From Desulfosporosinus nitroreducens (GTDB lineage Bacteria > Bacillota > Desulfitobacteriia > Desulfitobacteriales > Desulfitobacteriaceae): a stretch of DNA of 64,000 nucleotides. Below, one piece after another: positions 1-9,006 of this stretch. Every line of letters starts with the position of its first letter. Positions within the stretch are counted from its first letter, which is position 1. A program made the position numbers and the translations under genes. Under the pieces are notes generated by a model. The model saw only the letters and a program-made list of their open reading frames with translations, had not been told where the DNA came from and did not search any database. The stretch covers positions 62,001 to 126,000 of the forward strand of contig NZ_JAMHFY010000013.1 of the NCBI RefSeq assembly GCF_023897015.1, read 5' to 3'.

Positions 1-2
1 AC

Positions 3-179
3 GGAACGATGATCGTTGTGGATATGGGGCGGAGGTTCATGGGGCAAAACGTTGTTGTTTTAGTGACAAGTGTTCTTCAAACGGCAGCCGGGCGCATGAT
101 TTTTGCCAAGCCAAAAGCTACCTTGGAAAAAAAGCCGATGGGCCTTCGTTCGACGGATGAGGTGAATGCGATTGGCTAA
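3..179 (+). CDS. yacL: PIN/TRAM-domain protein, C-terminal end (partial)
   Basis: The window opens inside this gene. 58 residues remain before the TAA at 177-179. The visible part is a TRAM-type beta-barrel RNA-binding domain with the phrase [14 protein letters not shown], which I recognise from the YacL family of membrane-anchored PIN/TRAM proteins. The N-terminal membrane segments and the PIN nuclease domain lie upstream, out of view. The reading frame overlaps the start of ispD by 14 nt, so the two are probably translationally coupled. A yacL-ispD order is common in Firmicutes. The family assignment is good; the molecular role is not firmly known. Confidence 0.8.
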   Translation, partial: GTMIVVDMGRRFMGQNVVVLVTSVLQTAAGRMIFAKPKATLEKKPMGLRSTDEVNAIG

Positions 180-861
180 TATTGGGATCGTCATTCCGGC
201 AGCCGGTCAAGGTAAACGGATGGGGGCCGGATACAACAAGCAATTCTTGATGTTGATGGAGAAACCAATTTTGGCACATACGGTAAGACTCTTTGAAGAA
301 TCTGATTTTGTCTCAGAAATTGTAATTGTTGGGGCAGAGGGTGACATCTCGGTTATTAAAGAACTTGTTTATTATCAGGAGTTTCACAAAGTTGCGGCGG
401 TCTGTATAGGTGGGGTGCTGCGACAAGATTCCGTTCGTGCAGGGGTTCGAGCTCTAAGTCCTACTATTCAAAGGATAGTGGTGCATGATGGGGCGAGGCC
501 CCTTTTAACATTACAAGCATTTCATAAATTTCTTGAAGAAACACGAGAGTACTCTGCCGCAATTATGGGGGTCCCTATTAAGGATACTGTAAAGCGAGTT
601 GACATAGCAGGAAAAGTGCTTGATACTTTGCCGCGAGATTATTTGCGTGCCGCCCAAACACCCCAAATTTTTGACCGAGAAATATTGGAAGAAGCACATC
701 AGCAAGCAGCTTCCGTAGGATACTATGGTACAGATGATGCATCTTTGTTAGAATGGATGGGGCATCCTGTACAGATGGTAGAAGGTATGCAGGAGAATAT
801 TAAGGTGACGACACCAGAAGACTTGTTGTTAGCTGAACGGATACTTACGCAAAGGCGATAG
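166..861 (+). CDS. ispD: 2-C-methyl-D-erythritol 4-phosphate cytidylyltransferase
   Basis: Third enzyme of the MEP isoprenoid pathway. It joins CTP to methylerythritol phosphate, giving CDP-methylerythritol. The 231-residue length is normal. The N-terminal glycine-rich CTP-binding loop [10 protein letters not shown] (about residues 11-20) is followed by NKQFL. The VHDGARP motif (about 106-112) and the VPIKDTVKR segment (about 136-144) carry residues for nucleotide and substrate binding. The ATG at 166 has a GATGAGGTG ribosome site just upstream and lies within the end of the PIN/TRAM gene. ispF follows after about 150 bp, so two pathway enzymes are adjacent. Confidence 0.95.
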   Translation: MRLANIGIVIPAAGQGKRMGAGYNKQFLMLMEKPILAHTVRLFEESDFVSEIVIVGAEGDISVIKELVYYQEFHKVAAVCIGGVLRQDSVRAGVRALSPTIQRIVVHDGARPLLTLQAFHKFLEETREYSAAIMGVPIKDTVKRVDIAGKVLDTLPRDYLRAAQTPQIFDREILEEAHQQAASVGYYGTDDASLLEWMGHPVQMVEGMQENIKVTTPEDLLLAERILTQRR

Positions 862-1007
862 CGCAACTCGATATTTGATGTTAGATATTCGAAGCGCAAG
901 GTACGATATGATATGCGAGTTACAAAGTAAGCTTGCTATAGAAAAGAGGCGGTGAATTGCCGCATCGGCTAGGCGGTCGAACTTCAAACCGTGAGTATCG
1001 AGAAGGG

Positions 1008-1499
1008 GTGTTAAGTATTAAAGTAGGAATCGGTTATGATGTACATGCTCTGGTGGCGGAGCGGTCATTGATTCTTGGAGGAGTGGAAATTCCACATGAA
1101 CGTGGGTTATTGGGACACTCGGATGCGGACGTGTTGGTTCATGCGATTATGGATGCGCTTTTAGGGGCCTTGGCCTTAGGAGATATTGGAGGACATTTTC
1201 CAGATCATGATCCAAAATATCGAGGCATTTCAAGTCTTGCTTTATTGGAGCATGTCATGAAACTTATTGAGTCACAGGGGTATCGTGTCGGAAATTTAGA
1301 TAGTATCGTTATGGCAGAGCGCCCGAAGATTGCTCCGTTTATCTCTAAAATGCGGTTTAATCTTTCACGTACTATGCATATCGAAGAAGCATGTGTTTCA
1401 GTGAAAGCGACAACTACAGAGCGGTTGGGATTTGTGGGAAGAGAAGAAGGAATTGCTGCTCAAGCGATTGTTAGCTTAAAAAAGGTGGAGGAAGAATGA
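1008..1499 (+). CDS. ispF: 2-C-methyl-D-erythritol 2,4-cyclodiphosphate synthase
   Basis: MEP-pathway enzyme that cyclises CDP-methylerythritol phosphate with loss of CMP. Metal-binding DVH (in GYDVHAL) and the [18 protein letters not shown] signature are present, as is the C-terminal [12 protein letters not shown] segment. The start is ambiguous. GTG at 1008 gives 163 residues but sits only 1 nt after GAGAAGG. ATT at 1017 gives a canonical 160-residue protein and lies 6 nt after AGAAGGGGTG. TTG at 957 adds an uncharacteristic 17-residue leader. GTG 1008 is listed as a compromise. The stop overlaps the gltX ATG by 4 nt (ATGA), indicating coupling. Confidence 0.92.
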   Translation: MLSIKVGIGYDVHALVAERSLILGGVEIPHERGLLGHSDADVLVHAIMDALLGALALGDIGGHFPDHDPKYRGISSLALLEHVMKLIESQGYRVGNLDSIVMAERPKIAPFISKMRFNLSRTMHIEEACVSVKATTTERLGFVGREEGIAAQAIVSLKKVEEE

Positions 1500-2962
1500 T
1501 GAAAATTCGTGTTCGATTTGCACCCAGTCCAACAGGTCCACTTCACATCGGAGGGGCAAGATCGGCTTTATTTAATTATTTATGGGCTCGCAAAAACAAG
1601 GGGACATTTATTGTTCGGAGTGAGGACACTGATTTAGAACGCTCAAGCAGAGAATCTGAACATAACATTTTGGAAGCGCTTCGATGGCTGAATATTCAAT
1701 GGGATGAAGGGATTGAAGTTGGCGGGGAGCATGGTCCTTATCGTCAAACGGATCGCTTAGAACTTTACAGGGAGTATACAGATAAGTTGCTTGCCAGTGG
1801 GCACGCTTACTATTGTTACTGCACGGAAGACGAGCTGGAACAAGAGAGGCAAGCATTAACTTCCAAGGGGGAGACTCCTCGATATTTAGGAAAGTGCCGT
1901 CAATTATCCGCAGAACAACGAGCTGCCTTAGAGCTTGAAGGGCGAAAGCCTGTGGTACGCTTCCGTGTTCCGGACGGACAGGCAATCCATATCCCCGATC
2001 AGGTTCGTGGGGATGTTGTATTCGAAAGTAACGGGATTGGGGATTACGTTATTGTTAAATCAGATGGAATTCCCACCTATAATTTTGCGGTTGTTGTTGA
2101 CGATATTTCTATGGCTATTACGCATGTGATCCGGGGAGAAGAACACCTTTCTAATACCCCACGACAGGTTCTCATATATGAAGCGCTAGGGTCTCCTACC
2201 CCAAAATTTGCTCATATTTCTCTCATTCTTAATACGGAGGGAGGGAAAATGAGCAAGCGGGATGGGGATACTGCGGTTATAGACTATCAGCAAAAAGGGT
2301 ATCTTCCAGAAGCCATTGTTAATTTTATTGCCCTGCTTGGTTGGGCGCCATCAGGGGAAGAAGAGTTTTATACCCTTGATGAATTGACAAGCGTTTTTTC
2401 ATTGGATCGGGTTTCTAAGAGTCCTGCCGTTTTTGATCGGCATAAGCTGGATTATATTAACACGCATTACATTAAAGAGTCCTCAGCTGAACGCTTAGCA
2501 GAACTGGCTCTGCCTTATATAGATGAATTAGGCATTCTTCCATATGAGGAGCGGTCAGCAGAACAACAGCAGTGGTTAATTAGCTTTATTAATGCTATTT
2601 CCGAGAAAATATCTCATCTGTCTGAAGTAAAGGATTTTATCCATTATTTCCATGGCGATATTCCCCTAGAGCCTGAAGGTGAAGCTTTAGAAGTGTTAAA
2701 AGGAGAACAAGTTCCTAGTGTTTTGGCCTCATTTAGGGAGAAAGTGCAGGGAACAGAGTTGCTCTCTGGAGAAACTGTAAAAGTGCTATTGAAGCAAATG
2801 ACAAAGGAATTAAAACTTGGGGGTAAATTTGTCTACATGCCTGTTCGGGTAGCTTTGACCGGGCAAATGCACGGACCGGAGCTCTATGATATTATCCCAT
2901 TGTTGGGGATTAAGAATGTCCTGGGGCGAATTGCGGTTACAGAGGCGAGATATTTAAGTTAG
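1496..2962 (+). CDS. gltX: Glutamyl-tRNA synthetase
   Basis: Class I aminoacyl-tRNA synthetase that charges glutamate to tRNA-Glu. The 488-residue length is typical. The HIGH-type motif lies in [18 protein letters not shown] near the N-terminus, and KMSKR is at residues 251-255. A cysteine-rich stretch (YYCYCTEDE, later GKCRQL) matches the zinc-binding insertion seen in many bacterial GluRS. The helical anticodon-binding domain follows KMSKR. The start ATG at 1496 has GGTGGAGGAAG upstream and overlaps the ispF stop. The sequence does not show whether the enzyme is discriminating or also charges tRNA-Gln. Confidence 0.96.
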   Translation: MMKIRVRFAPSPTGPLHIGGARSALFNYLWARKNKGTFIVRSEDTDLERSSRESEHNILEALRWLNIQWDEGIEVGGEHGPYRQTDRLELYREYTDKLLASGHAYYCYCTEDELEQERQALTSKGETPRYLGKCRQLSAEQRAALELEGRKPVVRFRVPDGQAIHIPDQVRGDVVFESNGIGDYVIVKSDGIPTYNFAVVVDDISMAITHVIRGEEHLSNTPRQVLIYEALGSPTPKFAHISLILNTEGGKMSKRDGDTAVIDYQQKGYLPEAIVNFIALLGWAPSGEEEFYTLDELTSVFSLDRVSKSPAVFDRHKLDYINTHYIKESSAERLAELALPYIDELGILPYEERSAEQQQWLISFINAISEKISHLSEVKDFIHYFHGDIPLEPEGEALEVLKGEQVPSVLASFREKVQGTELLSGETVKVLLKQMTKELKLGGKFVYMPVRVALTGQMHGPELYDIIPLLGIKNVLGRIAVTEARYLS

Positions 2963-2979
2963 ACATGCCAACGCAGTGA

Positions 2980-3008
2980 TTGACAGAGTTTGTAGACTGC
3001 CTTATAAT
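2980..3008 (+). promoter_or_regulatory. Sigma-A promoter for the cysE T-box operon
   Basis: TTGACA at 2980-2985 and TATAAT at 3003-3008 are both perfect consensus hexamers with a 17-bp spacer. They lie just after gltX and before the T-box leader. This should start the leader transcript about 7 nt downstream, and it separates cysE-cysS from gltX transcription. Confidence 0.85.
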
Positions 3009-3047
3009 GGGATACAAACTATAGTTTTATAACTCAATTATGATTTA

Positions 3048-3275
3048 GGACGATGATGAGAAAGAGTACAAAGAGGAATTGCGACTAGCGAGAATGGGGT
3101 AGTGGAAGCCATTTGCAAGGAGTATTTGGAAGTGCGTCTCGGAGTTGATTGGAAGAAATTTAGAGTATTTCAATCCGTATTGGCTGCGTTAAAGCTTTGA
3201 GCTGGAACGACATGTCGTTCAAACAGAGTGGGACCGCGGAACCTTTCGTCTCTGGACGAAAGGTTCTGCTTTTTT
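3048..3275 (+). promoter_or_regulatory. T-box leader (probably tRNA-Cys responsive)
   Basis: A long untranslated leader between a consensus promoter and cysE. It contains the T-box core AGTGGGACCGCGG (3227-3239) directly overlapping the 5' arm of a terminator hairpin, which is the standard tRNA-sensing antiterminator layout. Stem I appears to run from about 3048 to 3160. The best specifier candidate is the TGC at 3133-3135; another TGC is at 3113-3115. Both read as cysteine, which fits the downstream genes cysE and cysS. Uncharged tRNA-Cys would therefore promote read-through. The specifier was picked by eye; the T-box itself is clear. Confidence 0.85.
3239..3275 (+). terminator. Attenuator hairpin of the cysE T-box
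   Basis: A perfect 12-bp stem (3239-3250 with 3255-3266, loop TCTG) is followed by a T-rich tract. Its 5' arm begins inside the T-box CCGCGGAACC sequence, so antiterminator and terminator are mutually exclusive. Confidence 0.88.
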
Positions 3276-3350
3276 GTATTAATTTAGCTCCATTATAGAG
3301 TTAAGTTGATGCCTGGTAATATATTCTAAAGGGAAAAGGGTGAAGCTAAG

Positions 3351-4043
3351 ATGTTTGGACAGATGAAACGAGATATACAAGTAATTTTTGAACGAGATCC
3401 TGCAGCAAGAAGTATTTGGGAGGTTGTATTTTGTTATCCTGGGTTTCATGCTGTGCTTTTCCACCGAATGGCTCATTGGCTGTACCTTCGTAATCTGATC
3501 CTCATCCCGCGCATGATCTCTCAACTTTCCCGCTTTTTAACAGGAATAGAAATCCATCCGGGTGCAAAGATAGGGCAAGGGCTTTTCATTGACCATGGAA
3601 CGGGGGTGGTCATCGGCGAAACTGCGGAGGTCGGGGACAACGTTACTCTGTATCAAGGAGTTACTTTAGGCGGGACAGGCAAAGAAAAAGGAAAAAGGCA
3701 TCCGACTATAGGGAACAATGTAGTCGTTGGAGCGGGGGCCAGGGTACTAGGTTCCTTTAAAGTTGGAGATAATGTAAAAATTGGAGCTGGGTCGGTTGTT
3801 AATAAGCCTGTTCCCAGTGATACTACAGTGGTAGGTGTGCCGGGGCGGATTGTCCTCCACCATGGGGTGCCGATTAAAGATCCAGATTTAAGACACGATG
3901 ACCTTCCGGATCCAGTTAATGAGATGCTGAGATGCCTAATGCAACGTGTGGAATATTTGGAACAAAGATTAAAGGAAGAGGAGAGTCGATACAATGTCTT
4001 TGAAATTATACAACACCATGACCCGGCAAAAAGAGGAGTTTAA
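3351..4043 (+). CDS. cysE: Serine O-acetyltransferase
   Basis: Acetylates L-serine with acetyl-CoA to O-acetylserine, the precursor for cysteine synthesis. The 230-residue protein has an N-terminal helical region and then a left-handed beta-helix of hexapeptide repeats. These include [15 protein letters not shown] and [13 protein letters not shown], with the catalytic-type Asp-His pair in DHGTG. The [14 protein letters not shown] loop is characteristic of CysE. It is the first gene after the cysteine T-box and overlaps cysS by 50 nt, so precursor supply and tRNA-Cys charging are co-regulated. Confidence 0.95.
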   Translation: MFGQMKRDIQVIFERDPAARSIWEVVFCYPGFHAVLFHRMAHWLYLRNLILIPRMISQLSRFLTGIEIHPGAKIGQGLFIDHGTGVVIGETAEVGDNVTLYQGVTLGGTGKEKGKRHPTIGNNVVVGAGARVLGSFKVGDNVKIGAGSVVNKPVPSDTTVVGVPGRIVLHHGVPIKDPDLRHDDLPDPVNEMLRCLMQRVEYLEQRLKEEESRYNVFEIIQHHDPAKRGV

Positions 4044-5427
4044 GCCCAGAGAGAGTGGGAAGGTTGCGATGTATGTATGCGGCCCGACAACCTATAATTA
4101 CTTTCATGCGGGAAATGCACGAATGTTTGTTGTATTTGACATGATTAGGCGTTACTTTTTATATAAAAAATATGATGTTCGTTATGTCCAGAATTTTACG
4201 GACGTGGATGATAAAATTATTCAACGAGGTAACATTGAAGGGATGGACCCTTTGGCCTTGGGCCAAAAATATATTGAGGAGTACTTTAAAGATGCTAAAG
4301 CACTAAACCTATTACCAGCAACCGTTCACCCCAAGGCTACAGAACATATTCCTGAAATGATCGAGATTATTCAAGGGCTTATTGATTCGGGCCTAGGTTA
4401 TGAAGTGGAGGGGGATGTTTACTTTGCGGTAGATCATTTTCCTAATTACGGGAAGCTGTCTGGCAGAACGCTTGAAGATATGAAGGCAGGAGCAAGAGTT
4501 GAAGTCGATGAGCGCAAACGACACCCGATGGATTTTGCACTTTGGAAAAAGGCTAAACCCGGAGAGCCTTTTTGGGAAAGTCCATGGGGTGAGGGGCGTC
4601 CAGGCTGGCACATCGAGTGTACAGCTATGTCGTTAAAATATTTAGGGGCAGGATTTGACATTCATGGTGGGGGGGAGGACCTCGCATTCCCACATCATGA
4701 AAATGAGATTGCCCAAACGGAAGGTTATCTGAAAGGAAAGACCTTCGCCCGGTATTGGATGCACAATGCGTTTCTTACTATTAATCAAGAAAAGATGTCT
4801 AAGTCCTTGGGCAATTTTTTCACCATTCGCGAGTTATTGGTGAATTCTCCGGGAGAAGTCATTCGCTTTTATTTACTGGGAACTCATTATCGCAGTCCCC
4901 TGGATTTTAATGACCAAAACTTAATTATGGCCCAAAAGGGATTGGAACGGTTGCAAACCAGTGTCCGTTTGGCTCAAGAGGCCTTGGGCAGGGAAGGCTC
5001 TGCCAAAAACCAGCAGAGCCAAGCTGAGCTGTTAAAGGCTTCTAAAGAGGCGCGTGAAGCGTTTGAAAAGGCAATGGATGATGATTTTAATTCAGCACTA
5101 GCTTATGCAGCGCTCTTTGAACTGGCCAAAACGATGAATGGGTATGTTCAGGAGAATCCTGTACCTTCGGAAGAATTAGCAGAAGCCCAAAGGACTTTAG
5201 TGGAGCTTGGAGATGTTTTAGGTTTTGACTTGCTTCATCCGGCCCAAGTTCATATTGAAAACGATGAGATATTAACCCAGGTTATGGATGCCGTCTTGCA
5301 AATCCGTTCAAAATCACGCCAAAAAAAGGATTGGGAAATGGCTGACTTTATCCGCGATGTTCTGAAAGAAAAAGGAATTATTATTGAAGATACACCGCAA
5401 GGTGCAAGGTGGCAAATAAAGAAGTAA
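3994..5427 (+). CDS. cysS: Cysteinyl-tRNA synthetase
   Basis: Class I synthetase that charges cysteine. The [15 protein letters not shown] segment near residue 28 holds the first zinc cysteine and the HIGH-type motif. HIECTAMS and [14 protein letters not shown] carry the remaining zinc ligands. KMSKS is at residues 267-271. The 477-residue length is normal. The ATG at 3994 lies inside cysE, 8 nt after GAGGAGAG, so the 50-nt overlap looks genuine. It shares the T-box transcript with cysE and continues into mrnC. Confidence 0.96.
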   Translation: MSLKLYNTMTRQKEEFKPRESGKVAMYVCGPTTYNYFHAGNARMFVVFDMIRRYFLYKKYDVRYVQNFTDVDDKIIQRGNIEGMDPLALGQKYIEEYFKDAKALNLLPATVHPKATEHIPEMIEIIQGLIDSGLGYEVEGDVYFAVDHFPNYGKLSGRTLEDMKAGARVEVDERKRHPMDFALWKKAKPGEPFWESPWGEGRPGWHIECTAMSLKYLGAGFDIHGGGEDLAFPHHENEIAQTEGYLKGKTFARYWMHNAFLTINQEKMSKSLGNFFTIRELLVNSPGEVIRFYLLGTHYRSPLDFNDQNLIMAQKGLERLQTSVRLAQEALGREGSAKNQQSQAELLKASKEAREAFEKAMDDDFNSALAYAALFELAKTMNGYVQENPVPSEELAEAQRTLVELGDVLGFDLLHPAQVHIENDEILTQVMDAVLQIRSKSRQKKDWEMADFIRDVLKEKGIIIEDTPQGARWQIKK

Positions 5428-5441
5428 TTGAAAGGTGACTT

Positions 5442-5819
5442 ATGCGAAATTGGCAGGAAATGAATGCCTTAACTCTAGCTTATTTGGGAGATGCAGTCTA
5501 TGAACTTTGGGTTCGTACACATTTGCTGGAATTGGGGCATGAAAAGGTCAAGGAACTTCATAAACAGGCGATCAGCTATGTTCGGGCCAGTACTCAAGCC
5601 CAGGTTTTGCATGTGCTTCTGCCCGACCTTGATGAGGTTGAACAGCAGGTTGTTATGCGCGGGCGGAATACCAAGGGCGGGCATCCTAAAAATGTAGATG
5701 TTGTAACCTATCGACATGCAACAGGGTTTGAAAGCCTAGTGGGTTATTGGCAATTAAGCGGACAAACTGATCGTATGCAGTGGGCGTTTGATAAAGTGGA
5801 CGAAATGCTTCACCAATGA
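5442..5819 (+). CDS. mrnC: Mini-ribonuclease III
   Basis: Compact RNase III-like enzyme that matures the 23S rRNA ends in Firmicutes. It has only the catalytic domain and no double-strand RNA-binding domain, consistent with its 125 residues. The LAYLGDAVYELWVR segment contains the catalytic acidic residues. The RGRNTKGGHPKNVDVVTYRHATG segment spans the second half of the active site. The start has AAAGGTGA upstream and lies 14 nt after cysS. The cysS-mrnC order is standard for the group. Confidence 0.93.
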   Translation: MRNWQEMNALTLAYLGDAVYELWVRTHLLELGHEKVKELHKQAISYVRASTQAQVLHVLLPDLDEVEQQVVMRGRNTKGGHPKNVDVVTYRHATGFESLVGYWQLSGQTDRMQWAFDKVDEMLHQ

Positions 5820-5881
5820 TGATGATCGGGAATGCTCGGTGTGCGAATATATAATTATTATGTATGAGTGAGGGGTCTATA

Positions 5882-6712
5882 GTGAGTAAGGCGGATAATA
5901 TTTTTATTGCGATGTGTACTGATATCCTTAAAAACGGGATTTCGTCTGAGGGTGAGGTTGTCAGAGCTAAATGGGATGATGGCACACCGGCGAATACTGT
6001 TAAGAAATTTGCCGTAATCAATAGATACGATCTTTCGGAAGAGTTTCCAATTCTTACATTGAGACCCACAAATTTAGTAGCGGCGATCGATGAGTTACTA
6101 TGGATTTGGCAAAAGAAATCTAATAATATCAAGGATCTGAACAGCGATATTTGGAATAGTTGGGCTAATGAAGATGGGTCAATCGGAAAAGCATACGGAT
6201 ATCAATTGAGCGTCAAACATCAGTACCGCGAAGGGGAGCTTGATCAGGTCGACAGGGTACTGTATGACTTAAGACATAATCCGTATAGCAGAAGAATTAT
6301 GGTTAATATGTATAATCACAGTGATCTGCATGAAATGAACTTATATCCTTGTGCTTACAGCATGACCCTAAATGTTACTGGAAGGAAGCTTAACGCCATA
6401 TTAAATCAACGATCTCAAGACATACTGGTTGCAAATAACTGGAACGTATGTCAGTATGCGATTCTTGTACATATGTTGGCTCAAGTTAGTAACCTAGAGG
6501 TTGGAGAATTTGTACATGTTATTGCTGATGCACACATATACGACAGGCATATACCGTTAATTACAGATCTAATTCAAAGGGCCCCATTTCCAGCGCCCAA
6601 GTTATTAATTAACAAAGATAGAAAAGACTTTTATGACTTTAAAGTTGGGGATTTTATGTTAGAGGGTTACCAAAGCGGTCTACAAATTAAAAATATTCCC
6701 GTTGCTATTTGA
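5882..6712 (+). CDS. thyA: Thymidylate synthase (ThyA type)
   Basis: Converts dUMP to dTMP using methylenetetrahydrofolate, producing dihydrofolate. The nucleophile cysteine lies in NLYPCAYSMTL. The QRSQDILVANNWNV segment and the DAHIYDRHI motif are the usual dUMP-binding signatures, and the SRRIMVNMY segment supplies the phosphate-binding arginines. The start was chosen as GTG 5882 because GTGAGGGG ends 6 nt upstream; ATG at 5864 has no good ribosome site and adds 6 residues. Length is 276 aa. The gene is AT-rich and followed 12 nt later by a DHFR gene, which recycles its product. Clostridia often carry thyX in this interval instead, so replacement by transfer is possible. Confidence 0.92.
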   Translation: MSKADNIFIAMCTDILKNGISSEGEVVRAKWDDGTPANTVKKFAVINRYDLSEEFPILTLRPTNLVAAIDELLWIWQKKSNNIKDLNSDIWNSWANEDGSIGKAYGYQLSVKHQYREGELDQVDRVLYDLRHNPYSRRIMVNMYNHSDLHEMNLYPCAYSMTLNVTGRKLNAILNQRSQDILVANNWNVCQYAILVHMLAQVSNLEVGEFVHVIADAHIYDRHIPLITDLIQRAPFPAPKLLINKDRKDFYDFKVGDFMLEGYQSGLQIKNIPVAI

Positions 6713-6724
6713 AAAGGAGAGTTT

Positions 6725-7216
6725 ATGAAAGCTATTGCAGCTGTAGATTTAAATTGGGGAATTGGGTACAGAGGGAATTTGTTAAAACGAATTCCTGACG
6801 ACATGAAGTTTTTTAAGCAAATGACTTTAGGTAAAGTCGTGATTATGGGAAGAGAGACATTTGAGTCATTGCCGGGACAAGAACCTTTGAAAGACAGAGT
6901 TAATATTGTTCTAAGTAAGAACGAGCACTTTAACAATGAAAAAGTAACATTATGCCGTTCTCTGGATGAACTGTACTCTGAACTAGAAAAGTATGATACG
7001 GACGATGTTTTTGTGGTGGGCGGAGAATCGGTTTATTCTCAACTTTTAGCATTTTGTACTGAAGTATATGTAACTAAAATTGAGGAAAAATATGTAGCAG
7101 ATAAATATTTCGTTAATTTAGATAAGAATAAAGCATGGAAATTAGTATCTGCCAGCAATTTTAAAAACTATGAAAACATTGGTTTTAAGTTTGTAAAATA
7201 TGTATTGGTTGGATAA
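6725..7216 (+). CDS. dfrA: Dihydrofolate reductase
   Basis: Reduces dihydrofolate to tetrahydrofolate with NADPH. The 163-residue length is typical. The N-terminal MKAIAAVDLNWGIGYRGNLL matches the Met20-loop region, though the usual LPW is replaced by LKRIP, a divergent form. PDDMKFF carries the active-site acid, and VVIMGRETFESLPG and DVFVVGGESVY are the NADPH-binding signatures. It forms a two-gene unit with thyA, as expected because ThyA generates dihydrofolate. The 3' end is strikingly AT-rich: 7141-7200 has 14 G/C of 60. Confidence 0.93.
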   Translation: MKAIAAVDLNWGIGYRGNLLKRIPDDMKFFKQMTLGKVVIMGRETFESLPGQEPLKDRVNIVLSKNEHFNNEKVTLCRSLDELYSELEKYDTDDVFVVGGESVYSQLLAFCTEVYVTKIEEKYVADKYFVNLDKNKAWKLVSASNFKNYENIGFKFVKYVLVG

Positions 7217-7306
7217 ATATAGTTAGGTGAAGAAACTGCTGTCTGTCGACAAGGCGTCTGCAGTTGTGGAAAAATGAAAACCCTCGAATAGAAAGAAGTG
7301 AACTAC

Positions 7307-8047
7307 TTGAACGAAGAAATGGTTTATGGGAAAAATCCTGTGGTGGAACTTCTGAAAAGCGGAAAACCCGTTAATAAAATTCTTCTTGTCACGGAAGGGG
7401 CGGGTAGCCGAAATCAAGAAATAATCTCGTTATTGCATGAACGAAATATTCCTTACCAATTTGTGGATCGTCAGACTCTTGACCGTTTAACAAATCGTGA
7501 ACGGCACCAGGGAATGCTGGCCTATGTGGCAGCGAGGGAGTATGCAAGTGTAGAGGACATTCTGGCCTTAGCTGAGGAACGGCAAGAGGCCCCGTTTCTA
7601 TTGATGCTGGATGAGATCGAAGACCCTCATAATCTGGGGGCTTTGTTAAGGACTGTAGACGCTGTAGGAGCCCACGGGGTTATTATCCCCAAGCGGAGAA
7701 GCGTAGCCTTAACAGGAACGGTAGCCAAGACATCCGCTGGGGCGGTTGAACATGTCAGGGTAGCGCGCGTTAGTAATTTGGTTCAAACATTAAACGATTT
7801 AAAGAAAAAGGGATGTTGGGTTTCAGGCGCTGAAGCAGGGGGAAAAGATGCTTTCAAGGCAGATCTCACAGGTCCGCGGGTAATCGTAATTGGCAGCGAA
7901 GGTAAAGGGATAAGCCGTTTACTCCGAGAAAATTGTGATGAGATTGTAAGCCTGCCTATGAAGGGAAAGATCACTTCCTTAAACGCTAGCGTTGCTGGAT
8001 CTGTCATGCTTTATGAAGTTCTCAGACAGAGAATCTACTCCAATTAA
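7307..8047 (+). CDS. rlmB: 23S rRNA 2'-O-methyltransferase, RlmB/TrmH family
   Basis: SpoU-type methyltransferase with the deep trefoil knot fold. A short N-terminal substrate-binding domain starts MVYGKNPVVELL. The knot motifs are DEIEDPHNLGALLRTVDA, VIGSEGKGISRLL and SLPMKGKITSLNASVA. Known RlmB proteins methylate a guanosine in 23S rRNA; the exact site is inferred. The TTG at 7307 is preferred because AAAGAAGTG ends 6 nt before it. GTG 7298 and ATG 7319 are alternatives. Length is 246 aa. Together with mrnC it marks the conserved rRNA-processing locus that thyA-dfrA interrupts. Confidence 0.9.
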   Translation: MNEEMVYGKNPVVELLKSGKPVNKILLVTEGAGSRNQEIISLLHERNIPYQFVDRQTLDRLTNRERHQGMLAYVAAREYASVEDILALAEERQEAPFLLMLDEIEDPHNLGALLRTVDAVGAHGVIIPKRRSVALTGTVAKTSAGAVEHVRVARVSNLVQTLNDLKKKGCWVSGAEAGGKDAFKADLTGPRVIVIGSEGKGISRLLRENCDEIVSLPMKGKITSLNASVAGSVMLYEVLRQRIYSN

Positions 8048-8102
8048 AAGCTATTATTCCTTGAATTACCGAAATATGGGTTAGCTGAACTTTCCCAAGG
8101 AC

Positions 8103-8150
8103 ATATGGCAAATGTGACTTTATTATGTTCTTCCGCACTATTTGCCATAT
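8103..8150. repeat. 11-bp perfect inverted repeat in the rlmB-sigH gap
   Basis: ATATGGCAAAT (8103-8113) and ATTTGCCATAT (8140-8150) are perfect complements with a 26-nt loop. The inner bases GTG/CAC extend the stem with one bulged T. A T-rich stretch follows at 8160-8168, about 9 nt after the stem, so this may end rlmB transcription or bind a regulator. Confidence 0.6.
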
Positions 8151-8244
8151 CTAGAAGCTTTATTTTTTAACATAATTTGGAACCTTGAATTCGTATCTCG
8201 ATCTAGAACCTCACGAATAGCGACAGAACAACCAAAACTTCGCC

Positions 8245-8274
8245 TTGACGCTTTTCTTTAGGGTCGAGTATAAT
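8245..8274 (+). promoter_or_regulatory. Sigma-A-type promoter for sigH
   Basis: TTGACG (8245-8250) and a perfect TATAAT (8269-8274) separated by 18 bp, about 70 nt before the sigH start codon. The two hexamers match the vegetative consensus at 11 of 12 positions. Confidence 0.75.
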
Positions 8275-8346
8275 GAGGATGTTCTCGTGGACGAGGGCTA
8301 GCCGAGATTGCGTCTTCTTCGTGACGACATTGTAGGGGGGATCAAC

Positions 8347-8997
8347 TTGACTCTTCAAGCCCAACCAGAACTACCGGAGTGCGAAATCATCGACGTTATC
8401 GTGGATGAAGAGGTGGTTGAGCTTGCCAAGGAAGGCGACGCTGCAGCACTGGAGTATCTAATTAACAAATATAAAAACTTTGTTCGAGCTAAAGCACGTT
8501 CTTACTTTCTTATTGGCGCTGATCGTGAAGATATTATCCAAGAGGGTATGATTGGACTCTATAAGGCAATACGAGATTTTCGCGGGGACAAACTCTCTTC
8601 CTTTAGAGCCTTTGCTGAATTATGTATCACACGACAGATAATTACTGCGATTAAAACTGCGACAAGGCAAAAACATATTCCGTTAAACTCATATGTTTCC
8701 TTGAACAAACCCATTTATGACGAAGATTCGGACAGGACTCTACTAGATGTAATCTCGGGAACCCGAATCACAGATCCTGAAGAACTAATCATCAGTCGGG
8801 AAGAATTTGACGACATTGAAGAAAAAATGGGCGAAATCCTTAGTTCTTTAGAGTGGAAAGTACTTATGTCATACTTGGAAGGCAAATCTTATCAAGAGAT
8901 TGCTGTAGACCTGAGAAGACATGTGAAATCAATCGATAACGCGTTGCAACGGGTTAAGAGAAAGCTCGAACGATATCTTGAACGGCGAGATGGATAA
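8347..8997 (+). CDS. sigH: RNA polymerase sigma-H factor
   Basis: Alternative sigma factor that drives early sporulation and transition-state genes. Region 2 is visible as DREDIIQEGMIGLYKAIRDF, then a basic stretch for -10 recognition. A C-terminal region 4 helix-turn-helix lies in LEGKSYQEIAVDLRRHVKSI. The TTG start at 8347 is preferred because GTAGGGGGG ends 6 nt upstream, giving 216 residues, close to the usual length. The longer frame from 8308 lacks a ribosome site. It sits beside rlmB and before secE-nusG, the conserved Firmicute order. Its presence supports an endospore-forming host. Confidence 0.93.
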   Translation: MTLQAQPELPECEIIDVIVDEEVVELAKEGDAAALEYLINKYKNFVRAKARSYFLIGADREDIIQEGMIGLYKAIRDFRGDKLSSFRAFAELCITRQIITAIKTATRQKHIPLNSYVSLNKPIYDEDSDRTLLDVISGTRITDPEELIISREEFDDIEEKMGEILSSLEWKVLMSYLEGKSYQEIAVDLRRHVKSIDNALQRVKRKLERYLERRDG

Positions 8998-9006
8998 ATT
9001 TACATA

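Noticed and set aside
862-956. Gene in the ispD-ispF gap
   Set aside because: No open frame with a ribosome site; only a weak imperfect inverted repeat AACTCG/CGAGTT.
5686-6132. 148-codon frame on the - strand across mrnC and thyA
   Set aside because: Antisense shadow of two well-supported genes, no ribosome site or family-like sequence.
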